Part shown: positions 42,756 through 55,489 of the stretch, piece after piece | How positions within the stretch are numbered: the first letter of the stretch is position 1 | Layout of the letters: each line of letters starts with the position of its first letter | DNA from: Crocodylus rhombifer | Taxonomy: Eukaryota; Chordata; Crocodylia; Crocodylidae | DNA: 64,000 nt | Direction of reading: 5' to 3' | Assembly: GCA_038503035.1 (NCBI GenBank) | Contig: JAVSML010021679.1 | Coordinates: 62,001 to 126,000, forward strand | Notes under the pieces: model-generated | What the model saw: only the letters and a program-made list of their open reading frames with translations | Database searches by the model: none | What the model was told of the DNA's origin: nothing | Translations under genes and position numbers: made by a program

Positions 42756-43422
42756 GTGTAAAACTTACATGACTTTCAAATGAAAATTTTCAAAATTCAA
42801 TGCAAATCTTTACTTTTAATCATTTCCATCTTAGAATGTCATTCTATTTTGTTAAAGGAATGATGCAAGATATCCTGCTCTAACTCAACATAGTTGTTAC
42901 TCAAGTTCACAAAGTAGCAGAAGAGATGTCCAAATAGTCTTCAGGGTAGGCACTTTCTTTTTGTGTTCCATTTCTCCTCAGGCACAGTAGGTCCCTCATG
43001 TATTGCTGGCACTTCCAGACACTACAATGATATAAATAATAAATGGTAGCAACATATTTTTCACTGACATTTTTTAAAACACCAAAATGTCTGTTTGTAT
43101 CTCTTGTATTTGTGGGCATTATCATAAAAAAGAAGTGACAGAACTTCATGGAGTGCTTTTGAAGGTACAGTGGCATAAAATAACAAAGCAAGATTCAGAC
43201 CTATTAGGCACGTTGAGCTTATTGCTACGGCGATGTAACATCAGCGGGTATGAACCGTGACTACTGCGCAGTAGAGTTGGAAACAACTCATGCAGCACCA
43301 GAACTAAGTGGCCGTGCAGTAACAACTGTGCAGTCCAGTGCACATGACACACCTGTTGTTACTTTTATTTTCAAGCTTTGCCAAGCTTACTATTGGTTTC
43401 AGTGGGAACAAGAATATCCTCT
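42756..43422. other. No recognised feature
   Basis: AT-rich 670 bp. ORFs at 42907-43191 and 43146-43352 (-) lack motifs. Confidence 0.4.
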
Positions 43423-43430
43423 ATGATTGG

Positions 43431-43704
43431 CAGGGATCCTGGTTTTCTCTGCTAAAATAAATTCCCGATTTTCAGTTTATAAAATGTAACCCAAAACCAC
43501 ATCTGTCCAAGATTAAAATGAAACACTACTAATATTTAGATATACATCTGGTTATCTCTCTCTCTATATATATATAAAACCACTATCTATAATCTATATA
43601 TTAGTGGTGTTTCATTTTGATCATGGAAAAATGTCAATCTGAGGTTACTTTTCTTAAAATGAAATTTGGGGATTTTGCTTTATCAGAGAAAACCAGGAAC
43701 CCTG
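43431..43704. mobile_element. hAT foldback MITE, copy 2, 274 bp, perfect TSD
   Basis: Ends CAGGGATCCTGGTTTTCTC and (reverse complement of right) CAGGGTTCCTGGTTTTCTC. Flanked by ATGATTGG at 43423-43430 and 43705-43712, a perfect 8-bp duplication. The arms are complementary nearly to the centre, where a TCTCTC/TATATA run lies (43553-43577). It is the same family as 24544-24755. The perfect duplication puts it in the hAT superfamily. Confidence 0.88.
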
Positions 43705-43712
43705 ATGATTGG

Positions 43713-45276
43713 TCATGCTGAAGTCAATTGAAAATATCCCACTGACTTAGATAGGGCAAAGATTTGAATTCTGTTCTACTCGCTTGGCATATACAAGTAG
43801 GTGGAATAATCCCTTAAGGTCCAAAATTACTTGAAGACAATGGAGTTTGATTCAGAGAAACTATTTACAGCCCCAGTCCTGTACAAATTCACTGCCAGAT
43901 GCAATGCTTGCTATTGTGAGTAGTCCCATGTGAGCAAATTGAGATTTGCACATATACATTCTACTTGCCTCTTAGGCTATAGAGATGACTCTATGTCCTC
44001 CCTTACTGATAATGGTTATTTAATTTTTCCATGCAAGGCAGAATAGCTTCAGTTGAAGAGATTTGAGAGAACAGCATCACCCCTTACCGTCATTTCCCAG
44101 AAATACCCTCTAGGGTACAGATTACATTGGGCATTCATCCCCTACAGCCCAGGTGAGTGTTGTAAATACTGAGCTATTCAATACATGAGAGATGGGAGCT
44201 CCTTGATTCAACTATCTTTTAAGAGAATGGATTTGGGCACTTTATGCAAGGAGAGGATTCATGGCTATTAATCCACAGTAATACTTGAAGAATTAAGCAC
44301 CTACACTCTTGGGCCTCATGGCTGAGGCCCCAGCCCTCTCCCTCACATTTTCTACTCGCTGGCCTAGCCAGCTGTCTGATCAGGATGTTGGTCTTTGTGT
44401 TGGTAGGTGCTTCATTTTCCCCATGTATAAGGGCTGAACTCAAGATGGTGAATTATATTAAAAGCAAAGTCTTGCGACACCGATCTCTCCAATGCCTGTG
44501 TCCCCCAGCTGACTCTAACCCAGTATGTTTTTTTCTTTTGTATGCACGAAACTAATAGAAAGAAACATTTTGTAAAATATTGTAAACACTAGAGATAAAT
44601 GCTGACTGATGAGAGTGGGATGATGATACTCATTTTTTTCACAACTACAAATATGTGTTCAGTTTCTTTTATTACATCCTGCGATTAGATGCAGAATGAC
44701 ACAGTCTGTGCTGTACACAGGAAGAATAGGCCTTGAGTGCCCCATCCTGCTTTGCTACTTAAGGATTGCATTAAGAGGTACATAGGTATGATATAAGGCA
44801 GGAGTTGACCCAATCACTTTAAGTGACTCCTTCAAACATGGGTTTCAGAATGCTACGATCATGTGCATTTATTAGGCTTCAGAATCTTTAAACACTGGTC
44901 TGGATTCCAAGGGCCAAATTCTCTCATGTAATAGTCCACTTTGAACAATATGCCCATCATTTGGTCTTCAGCTGGTTATATTGCAATATAGTAAAACCCT
45001 TCTGGTGGCAGGGAGCCAGTGTCATAGTTATTATGTCATCACTGTTTGCATTTCTGGTATAAGAATCTGGCACAGGAAAAGGCAGAATGGCCAGCTCTTC
45101 CATATGCTTTTATATTCTCCAGTTACTGTCATGGACTCTCAGGGCTGATGGAAGCCAGTATAAATTAAAGCTGGCTTTAAAGCATAGGGGATGCAGAAGT
45201 AACTAAAACCCATCCTTTGTACCTGTTTCCTGAATTATACTTTGTGCTTTTCCATAACTAAGGACAGTCCCTAATG
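43713..45276. other. Unique sequence
   Basis: About 1.5 kb without a recognisable element. The 74-codon - ORF at 44219-44443 has no motif. Confidence 0.4.
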
Positions 45277-45583
45277 CAGTGCTTTTCACCCTTTTTGGAT
45301 CTGAGGCACCCTTCACTGGATTTGAGGCACCTTCCATAGCTTTGGTGAATTGAGTGGCACCCAATTTCAAAAACTAATTTATCTATTAGAGTGCTTACCC
45401 CCTTGCAAAGGGGCTGGGTTGTTGGCATGGGGGATGATTTAGGCAGGGACAACCCTGAGCCTATGTTGGTCTACTTAGCTTATCTGCTTATCTCCTTAAA
45501 CCTCGCTTATCTCCTCACCCCTTCTCCACGGCACCCTTCTAATGATCTAATGGCACCCCCAGCACCCTGGTTAGGAATCACTG
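45277..45583 (+). mobile_element. hAT-type MITE, ~307 bp
   Basis: Left CAGTGCTTTTCACCC and right TTAGGAATCACTG are the same termini as in 53260-53513 (CAGTGAGTCTC and AAGAATCACTG). The left flank is CCCTAATG; the right flank is immediately the next MITE, so the duplication is not visible. Confidence 0.65.
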
Positions 45584-45836
45584 GGAACGTCTACATGTGA
45601 GCATTTACTGCTCAGTAACTAAAATTACTCTTCCATAACGCACGTGCAGACACCTTACTTCACAGTAATACTGCGCAAGTGGACTAACTTGGGACTAACT
45701 TTAGTCCTAACTCAGTCCCCAAACAGCATTAATGCACTTTCATGCCTGCATGTGTAAATGTTGGCCTATTCCCACTTATTGCACGGTAATTTACTATGCA
45801 TTAAATTTAAGCCGGTGTGTATGCATGTGTGTTGGT
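45584..45836 (+). mobile_element. Harbinger-like MITE, second copy
   Basis: Begins GGAACGTCTACATGTGAGCA and follows the 17118-17506 copy through TTACTG-TCAGTAACTAAAAT, ACTTGGGACTAACTTTAGTC, a TTCCCACTTA segment and TTAAATTTAA, ending near TGCATGTGTG. It has the same orientation as that copy and a shorter internal part. Confidence 0.65.
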
Positions 45837-45839
45837 GTA

Positions 45840-48520
45840 ATACCATACCACAGCTGTTCAAATAGATCTTCTGGAGAGTTGTTATAACACCTACATCTGA
45901 GCATGAGCTCTGTCTACATTTTACAGTTGATAAGATTAACCAATTTACAGTATACTGTCAGATTCTCAGGCCCCTTCTGCAGCAAACTAGAACTTTGCTC
46001 TGGAGCATAATTTATTTTTCATGTCTGATATGTATAAAAAGTGATACATGTCTCCAAATGTGACTACCCTTAATTTTAAAATCTTACTCATTAATTTGCA
46101 ATAATGAAATGTAATGAATATTTATAGAAGATTTTATCTATACCTATTAATTTGCCATGATATGCCACTGATAGCCCTGCACTTTGAATTAATAATATGA
46201 GGAGGAAGTAAATGAAAAGCTGAAAAAAATCCATGAGAGACTTGAACACTCTTTTTAAAAGGCTAATAAGTTCTGTACAAATGGTGGTTTACCGTATAGT
46301 TTACTGACTACATCACAGGGAACAAAAGACAATATATTTTACTGGTTACAAAGATTTTTTTTCTTTGTATTTAAGGGATAAGCCAAAAAAACCTTTTTTT
46401 CTTTGCTTCCTAGAAAACAAATGTCCTCCCTCTCTTGGTTACTATGAGACCCTCTAGAAAGCTTTCACATGGATTAAAGATCAAAGGAAGAGCTACGACT
46501 GCAACCCGTCTACCTTTTCACCAGATGATTTGAGAAATGGCTTTGCTCTCAGTTACCGAACATTACAGATTTAACTACATGGGATTGTGTTTAGCTTGGC
46601 AAGAGTTCCCCTTTTTAATTGTAATTTTATATGTTAGCTGTTATGGTACATACTTTGCAGAAATAGGAGTGTCTGCTTTTATATTTCAATTCCATTTTGC
46701 CACATAAATCTCTGGCTGCAACAAACACTTGGGCATATTAAGTTTGTCTCAAGTACTGTAATTCAAAGCATGGGTAGAACTGGTCATATAAGTGGTGAGT
46801 AAACTACACAAACATTTGCAAAATATTTTATGCTCACAGTTGACAAGAAATTCTTAAGCTGCTTTCATGACCAGGGATGTTAGGGATCCATGGCTCACAA
46901 AACTGGTAGCTAATGTATTCTTTATGACTGCATTGAGGAGTAGTTCTAGGTAATTTCTAACAGCTTCACTAGATTTCAACCCTTTAGACAATACATTATT
47001 TGTGTTCTTCAACACAGTCATGAAACATGGTTGTGGCCAAATTAGTCTCTGAGCAATTTTTTTTCCTGCCCACATGAAAACCCTCCCATGTTCTAACGTA
47101 ATTCTCAATAATGGAATTTAAACTAGAATGTGGGTTTTCAGTTCACACCTGGAAAAACAAATCAGGCCTGGCAGCCATATTTAAATATGGTACATTACAT
47201 AATGTGAACAAAGCCTTGGCCTTGACAGAGTTTGCTGGTTTCCACCCTGGGGAATGGTCCCCCAGAGTTTTCAAGGCAATTCTGGCTAAATCAGGCAGAA
47301 ATGAAAGAAGAACATTGACTGGGCAAAATATCTCAAAATATGGGCTCTGGTCTTAAAACCTAAACGAGAGCCCTCAGTTAAGTCTTCATGTATTTTTTTC
47401 CCTGAAGTTTGCACACATGGAGTAATCTAGAAATCATTTTTTTCTGCATAGGTAGGTATATTCTGTTGTAATATTGAAACCGTACTAGACATCGTTGAGA
47501 CGGTTAGTGAACTGTAAGAGTTTATGACAGCCAGATAGAAGCACAGCCACTTTCTGAGAATAAACAAGCTCTCCTTTCCAACAAAAACATACTTTTAGAA
47601 CTATTGCTGAGCTAGTCAAGTCCTGAAAAAGCAGTTTGGGAACATTGATTTGAAGGCCAAATGGCTGCTTATTTAGACTGCATTTATGCCCTTTTTTATC
47701 CAGTGTCTGCCAATACTGCCACAAAAGAGGTATTTGTCCACACAAAATGTTAGGAGAAGAGCCGTACCCCTCTTTACCTGCAGATTGTGACTATTGGGTA
47801 ATATCCTCATTGACCCTTTTTCCTCTTTTGTTTTAACCGTTTTATTTATCTGATCAGGGATCAGACACAGTATCAGATGAGTGAAGTGATCAGTTAAACA
47901 CCCCATATAACAAATAGAAAATAGTCAATAATTTACATAAGCTGAAAATTATTTGACCAGACTACTCTGCAAATAACTATACACAGTGACTATATTTGTT
48001 AATATCAGGATTCTTTCATGAATGATTCATGAACATAAATGAGGGGGAAAGTCATCAGATATTTTATTCATGAATAGCTATACCAATTCTAGGCTGCAGA
48101 GGCTCATCTAATCTATACTCCTCTGATCTTGTGGTGCCGTTTCTGCACTGTAGGACCCGCTACATGTTCAAAGTGAAAACATTGTAGAATACAAGGGTGT
48201 AATAATTTAACATTTATTATTGGGACCCTCCTTTCCTTTCTGTCCCTCATATCCTTTCTGCAAGAGCCTATAGTTCTGATAACAGTGTACCTAGTACCAT
48301 CTTCTTATGCAGGGAGAGCAAGATTTGCAAAGTTCTGCTAAAATTCTGGGAGTGTGAGTTTGCTAACTTTCCAGTCAGGAAGTAGGCACAAACCCATTTC
48401 TCCTAAAGATCCACTATCATTCTACTGTGACAGCCCATTTCATGTCAAAGCATATCTTAGCTTGATTTTTGACTGTTATGAAACTTATGGAGTAAAGGAA
48501 AGGATTAAAACCCCGTTAAA
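45840..48520. other. AT-rich unique sequence
   Basis: About 2.7 kb with short ORFs on both strands (for example 46854-47108 - and 47111-47356 +). None resembles a known protein or an exon with obvious splice sites. Confidence 0.45.
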
Positions 48521-48524
48521 AAGC

Positions 48525-49332
48525 CCTAGGACATGTCCCCATGAGCTGAAACATGTTTCCCCAAGGACAAAGAGCAGTAGCACATATTTATGCCACTGCT
48601 AGTTTTACTTGCGCACCTAGGCTGGCCCCAGCACCTTTATCTGGGGGCACTTGGGGGCTGCAGTGCTGGCAATTCAGGTGCATGGAGCCTGGTCAGCAGC
48701 CGAAACATGGCTCTGACTGGGCAGGCTCTAATTTTGGCCAGCGCATGCTGCAACAACGTGAGCTGCACCACTTTTTTGTAGTTCTTTATTTTTTACACTG
48801 GGAGATCCCAGTTTTAAAAAAAGAAAACACTGATTAGCAGGGCGGCGAATGTATGCATGGGCAGTGCATGTGGTTTATAGTGCTGCAGATTGGTTTACGG
48901 CACTGCAAACCGCACATGGGCACTCATGGGGAGGGACACGCCTCTGAGCTGCCTTCCCACAAGCAGGAATGTGCCATTTGCAGTGCCTCAAAGCCTTTTG
49001 AGGCACTGCAAAATGTATGTGGTGCATGTGAATCCGTTCACTGTAAATAGGAGCTTGGCTGGCCTGAGTCACCCTCCAGCTGCCAGCCAGGCTCCATGTC
49101 CCCAGATTGCTGCCACTGCATTCCCAAAAGCCCCCAGGACCTGAAATAAGGCTGCTGAAACCAGCCCAGGTGCTGGCCCCAGAGTTCTCTGCCCCACCCA
49201 GGACAATCCGCCTCACATCAGAGCGTGCGTGCCAATGTATGCCCAGGGACAAATAGCAGCAGCACAAATATATGCCACTGCTAGTTGTCCCTGGTGAAAA
49301 ACAGGTTCCTGCTCACGAGGCCATGCCCCTGG
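48525..49332. mobile_element. Long-TIR DNA element, ~808 bp
   Basis: Imperfect terminal inverted repeats of about 85 bp: the left CCTAGGACATGTCCCCATGA, then GCTGAAACATGTTTCCCCAA and GGACAAAGAGCAGTAGCACA, is mirrored at the right (reverse complement CCAGGGGCATGGCCTCGTGA, AACCTGTTTTTCACCAGG, GGACAACTAGCAGTGGCATA). The innermost ~45 bp of each TIR is itself palindromic (GGACAA-TAGCAG-AGCA and TGC-ACTGCTAGTTGTCC). The interior is GC-rich and non-coding, with overlapping ORFs on both strands. I could not settle the target-site duplication or superfamily. Confidence 0.65.
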
Positions 49333-49744
49333 AGTTTTGTTTTGTTTTTAACATACTTCCTGTTACTACTTAATTTACTAGTCCTTTATGACTGGTTAGT
49401 ATTCTTTTTTTCTTTCCTTGTATAATGGGGTCAGGGGCTGTCTTCATTATACAAGCCTCCACTCCTTCTCCCCCTCAAAAATCCCCAAGGTAGCAGCTGC
49501 TTTCACTTGATAAGTTAAATACCCTTACTTTATTTTATCAGAGACTTTTCACCTTGAATTAAGAGTAAATTACAACTTGAACATAAAACTTGATTTATTT
49601 CAAATGCTAGCATTCCACACAATCCACACTACTGCACATAACCTCTACCATTTTATCTTATTTTTCTCCCTAACCTTGGTTTGAAAAATAGAGGGGAAAA
49701 TACTGCCCGAGTTGAGTGACTTGTTATTTTAAATATTCTTATAA
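49333..49744. other. Unique sequence
   Basis: About 400 bp, AT-rich, nothing recognised. Confidence 0.4.
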
Positions 49745-51140
49745 ATCAAAGAATGTTGGGTTGAACATGTCTTCAAGACACAATCGAATCCATCCACCCT
49801 GCATTGAGGCAGGATCAAGGAAAACTTGATCAAGAAAACAGGTAATTGTCTAATTTGTTTTCTGAAACCTCTGATAAAGGAAATTCAACAACTTCTCTAG
49901 TAGTCTGTTACATTGTTTAACCATCATAACAGTTAGAGACCTTATCCTAGTAACCATCCCAAATCTTTTGTTCTGAACATTAAGCTGATTTTTTTTGTCC
50001 TTCTTCCCCAGGTCATAAAGAAAAAATAATCACAGTCTTCTTTATAGCCACCTTTTTGTACTGGAACAATGTTATCATGTCACTCCTTAGTCTTCTCTTT
50101 TCTAAATTAAACAAACTCGAATATTTCAGTCTTTCTTCATAGGTCATCTTTTCTTCTCTTTCTTGTTTCAGGACTTTCTTCAGTTTGCCTACATCTTTCT
50201 AGAAGTGTGGTTCCCATAAATACATATAATACTCCAACTGAGCCTCACCACTACCATCAGAGCAACAATTGCCTCCTGTGTCTTAAATGCTCTATAGCAA
50301 TTAATAAAGTCCAGAATGAGATTTACCTTTCTTTTTACAAAAGCATTGAAATGACTCATCTTTCATTTGTGATTGACTGTCACCTCTAGAGCCTTTTCTG
50401 CCATACTGCTGCCTAGGCACATATTCCCCAGTTTGTGCATATTTACTTTCTGTTTCCTAAGTGTAGGAAGTGTTAAGTGCACTTTATTGAATTTCATCTT
50501 GCTTGGTTCAGACTTTCTCTCTCATTGGTTATGATCATTTTGAACTGTTATTCTGTCCACCAAAATGCTTGCAGTCCCTCCCAGGTTATTGTGCTCTACA
50601 TCATTTATCAATGGACTTTATTTTCATTTAAATTGCTCCTGAAACCATTGAATAGAACTGTGTTAGGCTAGCAGATTCCAGGACTCCACTTGAAATGCCC
50701 TCCTAGTTTGATGATGGACCACTGATCATTACTTTTTGAGAGTGATTTTTCAACCAGCTATGCACCCACCTCATGGTGATCATTTCTTGCCTATATTTCC
50801 TTGGGTTGCTAATGAGAATGTCATGTAGGACAGTGACAAAACCCTTACTAAAGTCAAGATATATCTCATCCACTAAGCCAGTTGTTCTGTCAAAGAATAA
50901 CAATTTTATTAGTTTGACATAAGCCATTTTAACAAACTCATGTCAGCTGTTTTTTATCATCTTTTATCACCTTTATCATCATGTTGTTTTAGGTATTTCC
51001 AGATGGTTTGTTCAATAATTGGTTCAGAATTTTTCCACATGTCAAAGTTAGACTGAATGGTCTCTAATTCCCCAGTTCCTTCTGGGGTGTAGATACTTTG
51101 TCCTTCTCCGACTCCTCACTGTGTTCTCAAAGATAATTGC
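49745..51140 (-). mobile_element. Old CR1/L3-type LINE, 3' half
   Basis: Reverse-strand ORF2 tail to RT palm in decayed form. The 3' UTR-like region lies at 49750-49830. The section at 50040-50230 corresponds to the CR1 tail and LVRPQLEY region. The - frame 50927-50703 reads VDEIYLDFSKGFVTVLHDIL, then RWVHSWLKNHSQKVMISG, which equals the VDVIYLDF-KAFDTV-H--L and W--NWL-GR-Q-V-V-G motifs of CR1 RT. It is far more diverged than the CR1 copies elsewhere in the window. Confidence 0.75.
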
Positions 51141-51502
51141 TAAACATTCAGAGGCTACTTATAGATTGGCTTTAATGTTGAAGTCAGTGAGTATGGCAGC
51201 CATTTTTCATTTGGGATAAATGTAAAGAAGCTGTTAAGCCTCTTCATATAAGTAGACATTAAAATATTAGCAGCCTCCACACCAAACATAGATACACATC
51301 ATTTCCCAAAACAAAGGCATATGCAAGATGTATGTTGCTAGGAGGATACACTGGCTATTGTTTTCACTCTGTATATAAGAAAAAAGGCAAAAAGACAGAA
51401 GAAACAAAGGAGAGAGAGTGAATCAAGCATCAAATCCAGCATAAGCATGTACTAGGACTGTGACCTGAAGAAAAAGATGAGCGAGAGCAAGGAACTGCTT
51501 TT
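51141..51502. other. Unique sequence
   Basis: About 360 bp with no recognised feature. Confidence 0.4.
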
Positions 51503-52444
51503 GGCCAAGGACAGACATTACACATAAACAGGTTTAACTGATAAGAAACTGATTTAAACCTGTAACAGAACACATGTTTAGTGCACATAAACCAGTTTGA
51601 GAATGGCTGAAACTGGTTTGAGATAAACTTGGTTGAATGTAGTATCAGACTTAACTGATTTGGGTCAAACCAGTTTCTGCAATGTCTGTCCCAGACCCCT
51701 TCCTGGTTTCAGTTAAATCAGAGCCCTCCAGAACCCCAGATGCTTTGCAAGTCTGGGTGGGGCTCTACTCTCTGCTCCCTGGCTGCAGCTGCAGCATAGA
51801 TTGCAGATACAGCAGGGTCTGCGTGGCTTCCTCCTGCTCCCCCACTCCACCCCGTCGCCACTCACTGCTTAAACAGAGATTTCTCCCTCCTCTCTACCTT
51901 ACACACATATCTCTCAGCATTAGCTAGCATACCACACGCTGGCTATGGTCTGTGATGTGGGAGACAGGACAAAGGCAGATAGGACAGTGTCAGCTTAGGG
52001 CTCTTTGGAGCTAATCAACAGGTAATATCCCTCCATTCCTTCCTTGGATAAAGTTGTTTAAGAAGAGCTTGAACTAATGGAGAGGGGCTTTTGTTTTCTT
52101 TATGGTCTGATAAACACTGAGTTAGCGGTGATAAACACTGTGTTATCAACTCCCTGCTGGGCATGTCAGGAGCAGGGAGGGGGGGACCCCTGCCTAATCA
52201 GAGTGCCTTGCCAGGGCCTGGCCACACCACCCCCTATAAGCTCAGCTCTGTGAAAGGGAAGGGAGATCTGTTTTAGTGTCCCTGGCTTCTAGCCTGAGCC
52301 ACTGCAGGCATGTGCCTGAATTTCTTCAGTCCAGAGGGGATGTCTGTATGGTTACAAACTGGCTTAGCCTAGTCATGTTAAACTAACATGCAAAGATTGA
52401 ATCAATTCAGGCTCAGGCTTTTTGAATGTCTGTCCCTAGCCCTT
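51503..52444 (-). mobile_element. Non-autonomous TIR element (family A), copy 2, ~940 bp
   Basis: Reverse orientation relative to 18580-19396. The left end GGCCAAGGACAGACATTACA matches the complement of that copy's right end, and the right end TTTGAATGTCTGTCCCTAGC matches the complement of its left end. The interior shares TTAAACAG, GCTAGCATACCACACGCTGG and AGGACAGTGTC stretches in inverse order. An internal AATGTCTGTCCC at 51680 repeats the terminal motif. It is non-coding. Confidence 0.7.
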
Positions 52445-53251
52445 AGGCTAAGTGCTGACTGGAAAGGAAGCTTGGAGTGGTGAGAAGATGCCTTCTCCTG
52501 TTTGATCCCTGCTGTACTTTAAAAAAAGACATTTGTATATCTTTGTATAGAAATAAGATTGCATCAAAACTACCTGTCTTCACCAACAAATCTTCCTGCT
52601 AATAGAAACACCTATCAGGGCTCCAAACTTTGGCTAACTGCTAAGCTCAAATAATAGTAACAATAGCCAAGTGAAACATGGGCTGATACCTTCCTACCTT
52701 AGTCCCTGAATGAAACCTTTGAAGAAAAATAAGTACTCAGATGAAGCATGTATCCTATATGAAAGAATATCTCTATAAATAATACTTTAAAGAACAGTGT
52801 TGGTAGAGAAAACCATAATGACACAGCTGGAACAAAATAATGCAGTTGGACCTGGCCTTCTAAATAGACTGTCCTAAGCAGTACACTTCCGCAGCAATTG
52901 TATGCGTTTTCTCAGCTAATCTTATATCAGCAATATCTAGCTTGTCATATTGATTTCTAACTGGGGGGGGGTGAGGGGGAATGGTAAGGTGGCCTGCTTT
53001 TGTCAATCCTGAGCTTGGTTGCCAGGCAACTTGCTGACCTGACTTGGTACAGATCATTTTAGTGGCCTGACTTGATGCGCCAAAAGTCACCTGAGAATTT
53101 TAAAGAAAAGCTTGGGCAAAGTTGAATTATTAATGTAATAAACTAAGTGTAATGCTTCCTGCGTTCTTCTAACAAAAAGGAAATGTCTGAGTGTAATGTG
53201 CTTTATAAAAAAAGACAACATTCTTTCTGCCTATTTGAGAACCATGCAATA
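52445..53251. other. Unique sequence
   Basis: About 800 bp. A short G-run at 52965-52972 is the only striking feature. Confidence 0.4.
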
Positions 53252-53259
53252 GTTTAGAA

Positions 53260-53513
53260 CAGTGAGTCTCTGCTTCAGCACCCTAGGATGCCATGGGATC
53301 TTTTTAAAAGGACTACATCGTGCAAGAAAATAAGCATTTACTCTTCCCCGTGTGGTCCCTGTGCAAGCAGGTAAGTGCTTCTGCCTCTCATCCCCATCCC
53401 TTACATTATGCCCTGTAATAAACACATTAGTTTTTTAAATGAAATGGGGTCCTGCTCAGTTTCCAAAAGTTATGGAAGACTGCTTGAAGTCTAAAAGAAG
53501 TCAAGAATCACTG
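53260..53513 (+). mobile_element. hAT MITE, 254 bp, near-perfect TSD
   Basis: Ends CAGTGAGTCTCTGC and CAAGAATCACTG form short inverted repeats. Flanks GTTTAGAA (53252-53259) and GTCTAGAA (53514-53521) agree at 7 of 8 positions. Same family as 17505-17773 and 45277-45583. Confidence 0.8.
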
Positions 53514-53521
53514 GTCTAGAA

Positions 53522-55228
53522 GATGAGTAATACTCACTTCTTCAAAGAAAACTCTTCACATTTATGTAGCTTCCAGTTACAGTGCTAAATTTTAAATAAG
53601 TCCTGTTGGGATGTATTTAGTATAACTCTTGTCAAAAGGTTGCTTCTCAAACTTTCTTAATGCAGCTGAGACAATTAAAAATTATAGATCTGTGCAAAAG
53701 AAAATTAGAAATGATATTCAAAAGAAGTTAAAAGTGAAACCTACATAATGGACAAATTGTGTTTTGCTCTGCCCTCATAAAGATTTAAACTCATTTATAT
53801 TTGTTTAAATTTAGAGTGTTATCAATATTATAGTCAGGACTAATGCCCTGGCTCGTGCTACTGCCTGACACTTTCTGTGAAAAGATCCTGTTTTCTGTTA
53901 TCTGTAACTTTGCAGGCAACTGAGAAGGACTAAGTATGGATAGAACAACAGAAAGAGAATTAAAAGTGCACAAAACAACTGGGATTGTATGGGCAAGGAA
54001 ATTAAGGTTGACATGAGCAGTCTGGAGTCAAGACAGACTGTAGATTAGTGAGGACAATGGGCTGGGGTGAACAATCGAAGGGAGGGAACAAGACAGGAGT
54101 GGGAAAAGAACAAATTATAACACACTAGCAGATTGGGGTAAGGGGATAGGAGAGGGGTAATCAGAAGAGCCAGGGCTGGTTAGAGAAAACTTCTCATTTG
54201 CAGTTGGAATGGCATAAAAGATCCCTGAATCTCACAAACCCTTTACTGTCAGTGAGCATCAGCGACACCCGCAAGTAATGTGTGTATCCCATCTTCCTCC
54301 TCTAGTACTTGTCCCCCATTAGAGATGACAGCACACTACTATTATCATGTCTTACAGACAACTGGACTTCTAAGAGGTACTGGGATGAGCTATTTCAAAG
54401 CAAATGTCACGTTATGGAGAGACAGCTCATATTGTGCAATGTGGTCAGTTAGAACACAAAAAGCAAATGAAGAAGACCCCTTAAGATTAATTGGCTTTTC
54501 CGTGATTTCTGGAAAACCTGTGGTAATAATGGCCTAAGAACTAACTTAAATGAACTAAGAAAGTACTGAGTGTAAGAACAAAGCATTTAAAAACCTCCAA
54601 CAAAGCTGAAACACTTGGAAGTGTGGAGGACAACTGGAAAAGTTTTAAATGGCTCTTCATGCTGCATCCACATGCAAAAGTGCCAGGAAAGCCAAAGGCA
54701 GTCAGAGGTAGCTGTACTTCTGGCAATAGCTGGTTTTGGAGCATTTGATATTTTTAATAGTTTTCACTTAACTCAGGCAGAAGAGTCTAACTATGTGCGA
54801 CTGTGTTATAGACATTTGAAAATGCCATGTAGAAATGAAACCTGAGAGAGATTTATTTTTATCAGCTGGCACAGAAAGAGAATGAAATGTAGAAGAGACT
54901 GAACAATCAAGGCTGATGAGCCAGTGTTGTGATTTGGGGGGGACTAATTGTATTTTTGATCAGAGACCAAACTGTGTTTGAGATTTGGAACAAAACACTC
55001 AGAAAGAAATAACTGAAAGAGCCCAAATTAAGTCTTGATGAAGCAATTAGAATTTTTCTAAGCAAAAGAATCTACCTATGCTGGGCTGAAGCTTATTGTC
55101 AGTAGACAGTGCTCAGACACTGTGGACATCAACAAGAATCCAAAAAGTAAGAAAAGATATCTGAGCCAGAAAGGCATGTGGAACTAAAAGTCAGAATCAA
55201 CACATGAAGCTGTATTTTCTATTACAAA
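53522..55228. other. AT-rich unique sequence
   Basis: About 1.7 kb. The 85-codon + ORF at 54280-54537 and the overlapping ORFs at 54541-54845 show no family motif. Confidence 0.45.
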
Positions 55229-55236
55229 CAATACAG

Positions 55237-55423
55237 CAGGAGTGGGCAAAATGTGGCCCATGGGCCAGATGTGACCCACCAGGCCACTCTATCTGGCCTG
55301 CAGGGCCCCTAAAAAATTCAGAAAATTAATATTTATCTGCCCCTGGCTGCCTGTCACGTGGCCCTTGATGGCTTGCCAAAACTCAGTAAGCAGCCCTCCA
55401 CCCAAAATAATTGCCCACCCCTG
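55237..55423. mobile_element. hAT MITE, 187 bp, perfect TSD
   Basis: Ends CAGGAGTGGGCAAAATG and (reverse complement) CAGGGGTGGGCAATTAT. Flanked by CAATACAG at 55229-55236 and again at 55424-55431, a perfect 8-bp duplication. CAGGGGTGGGCAA is a terminal sequence seen in vertebrate hAT-Charlie-type MITEs. It is non-coding. Confidence 0.92.
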
Positions 55424-55489
55424 CAATACAGGCTGAGACAATATCTGGAATTTGGCAATCTTAACTGTTTGTTATCGGAAGTACATAGG

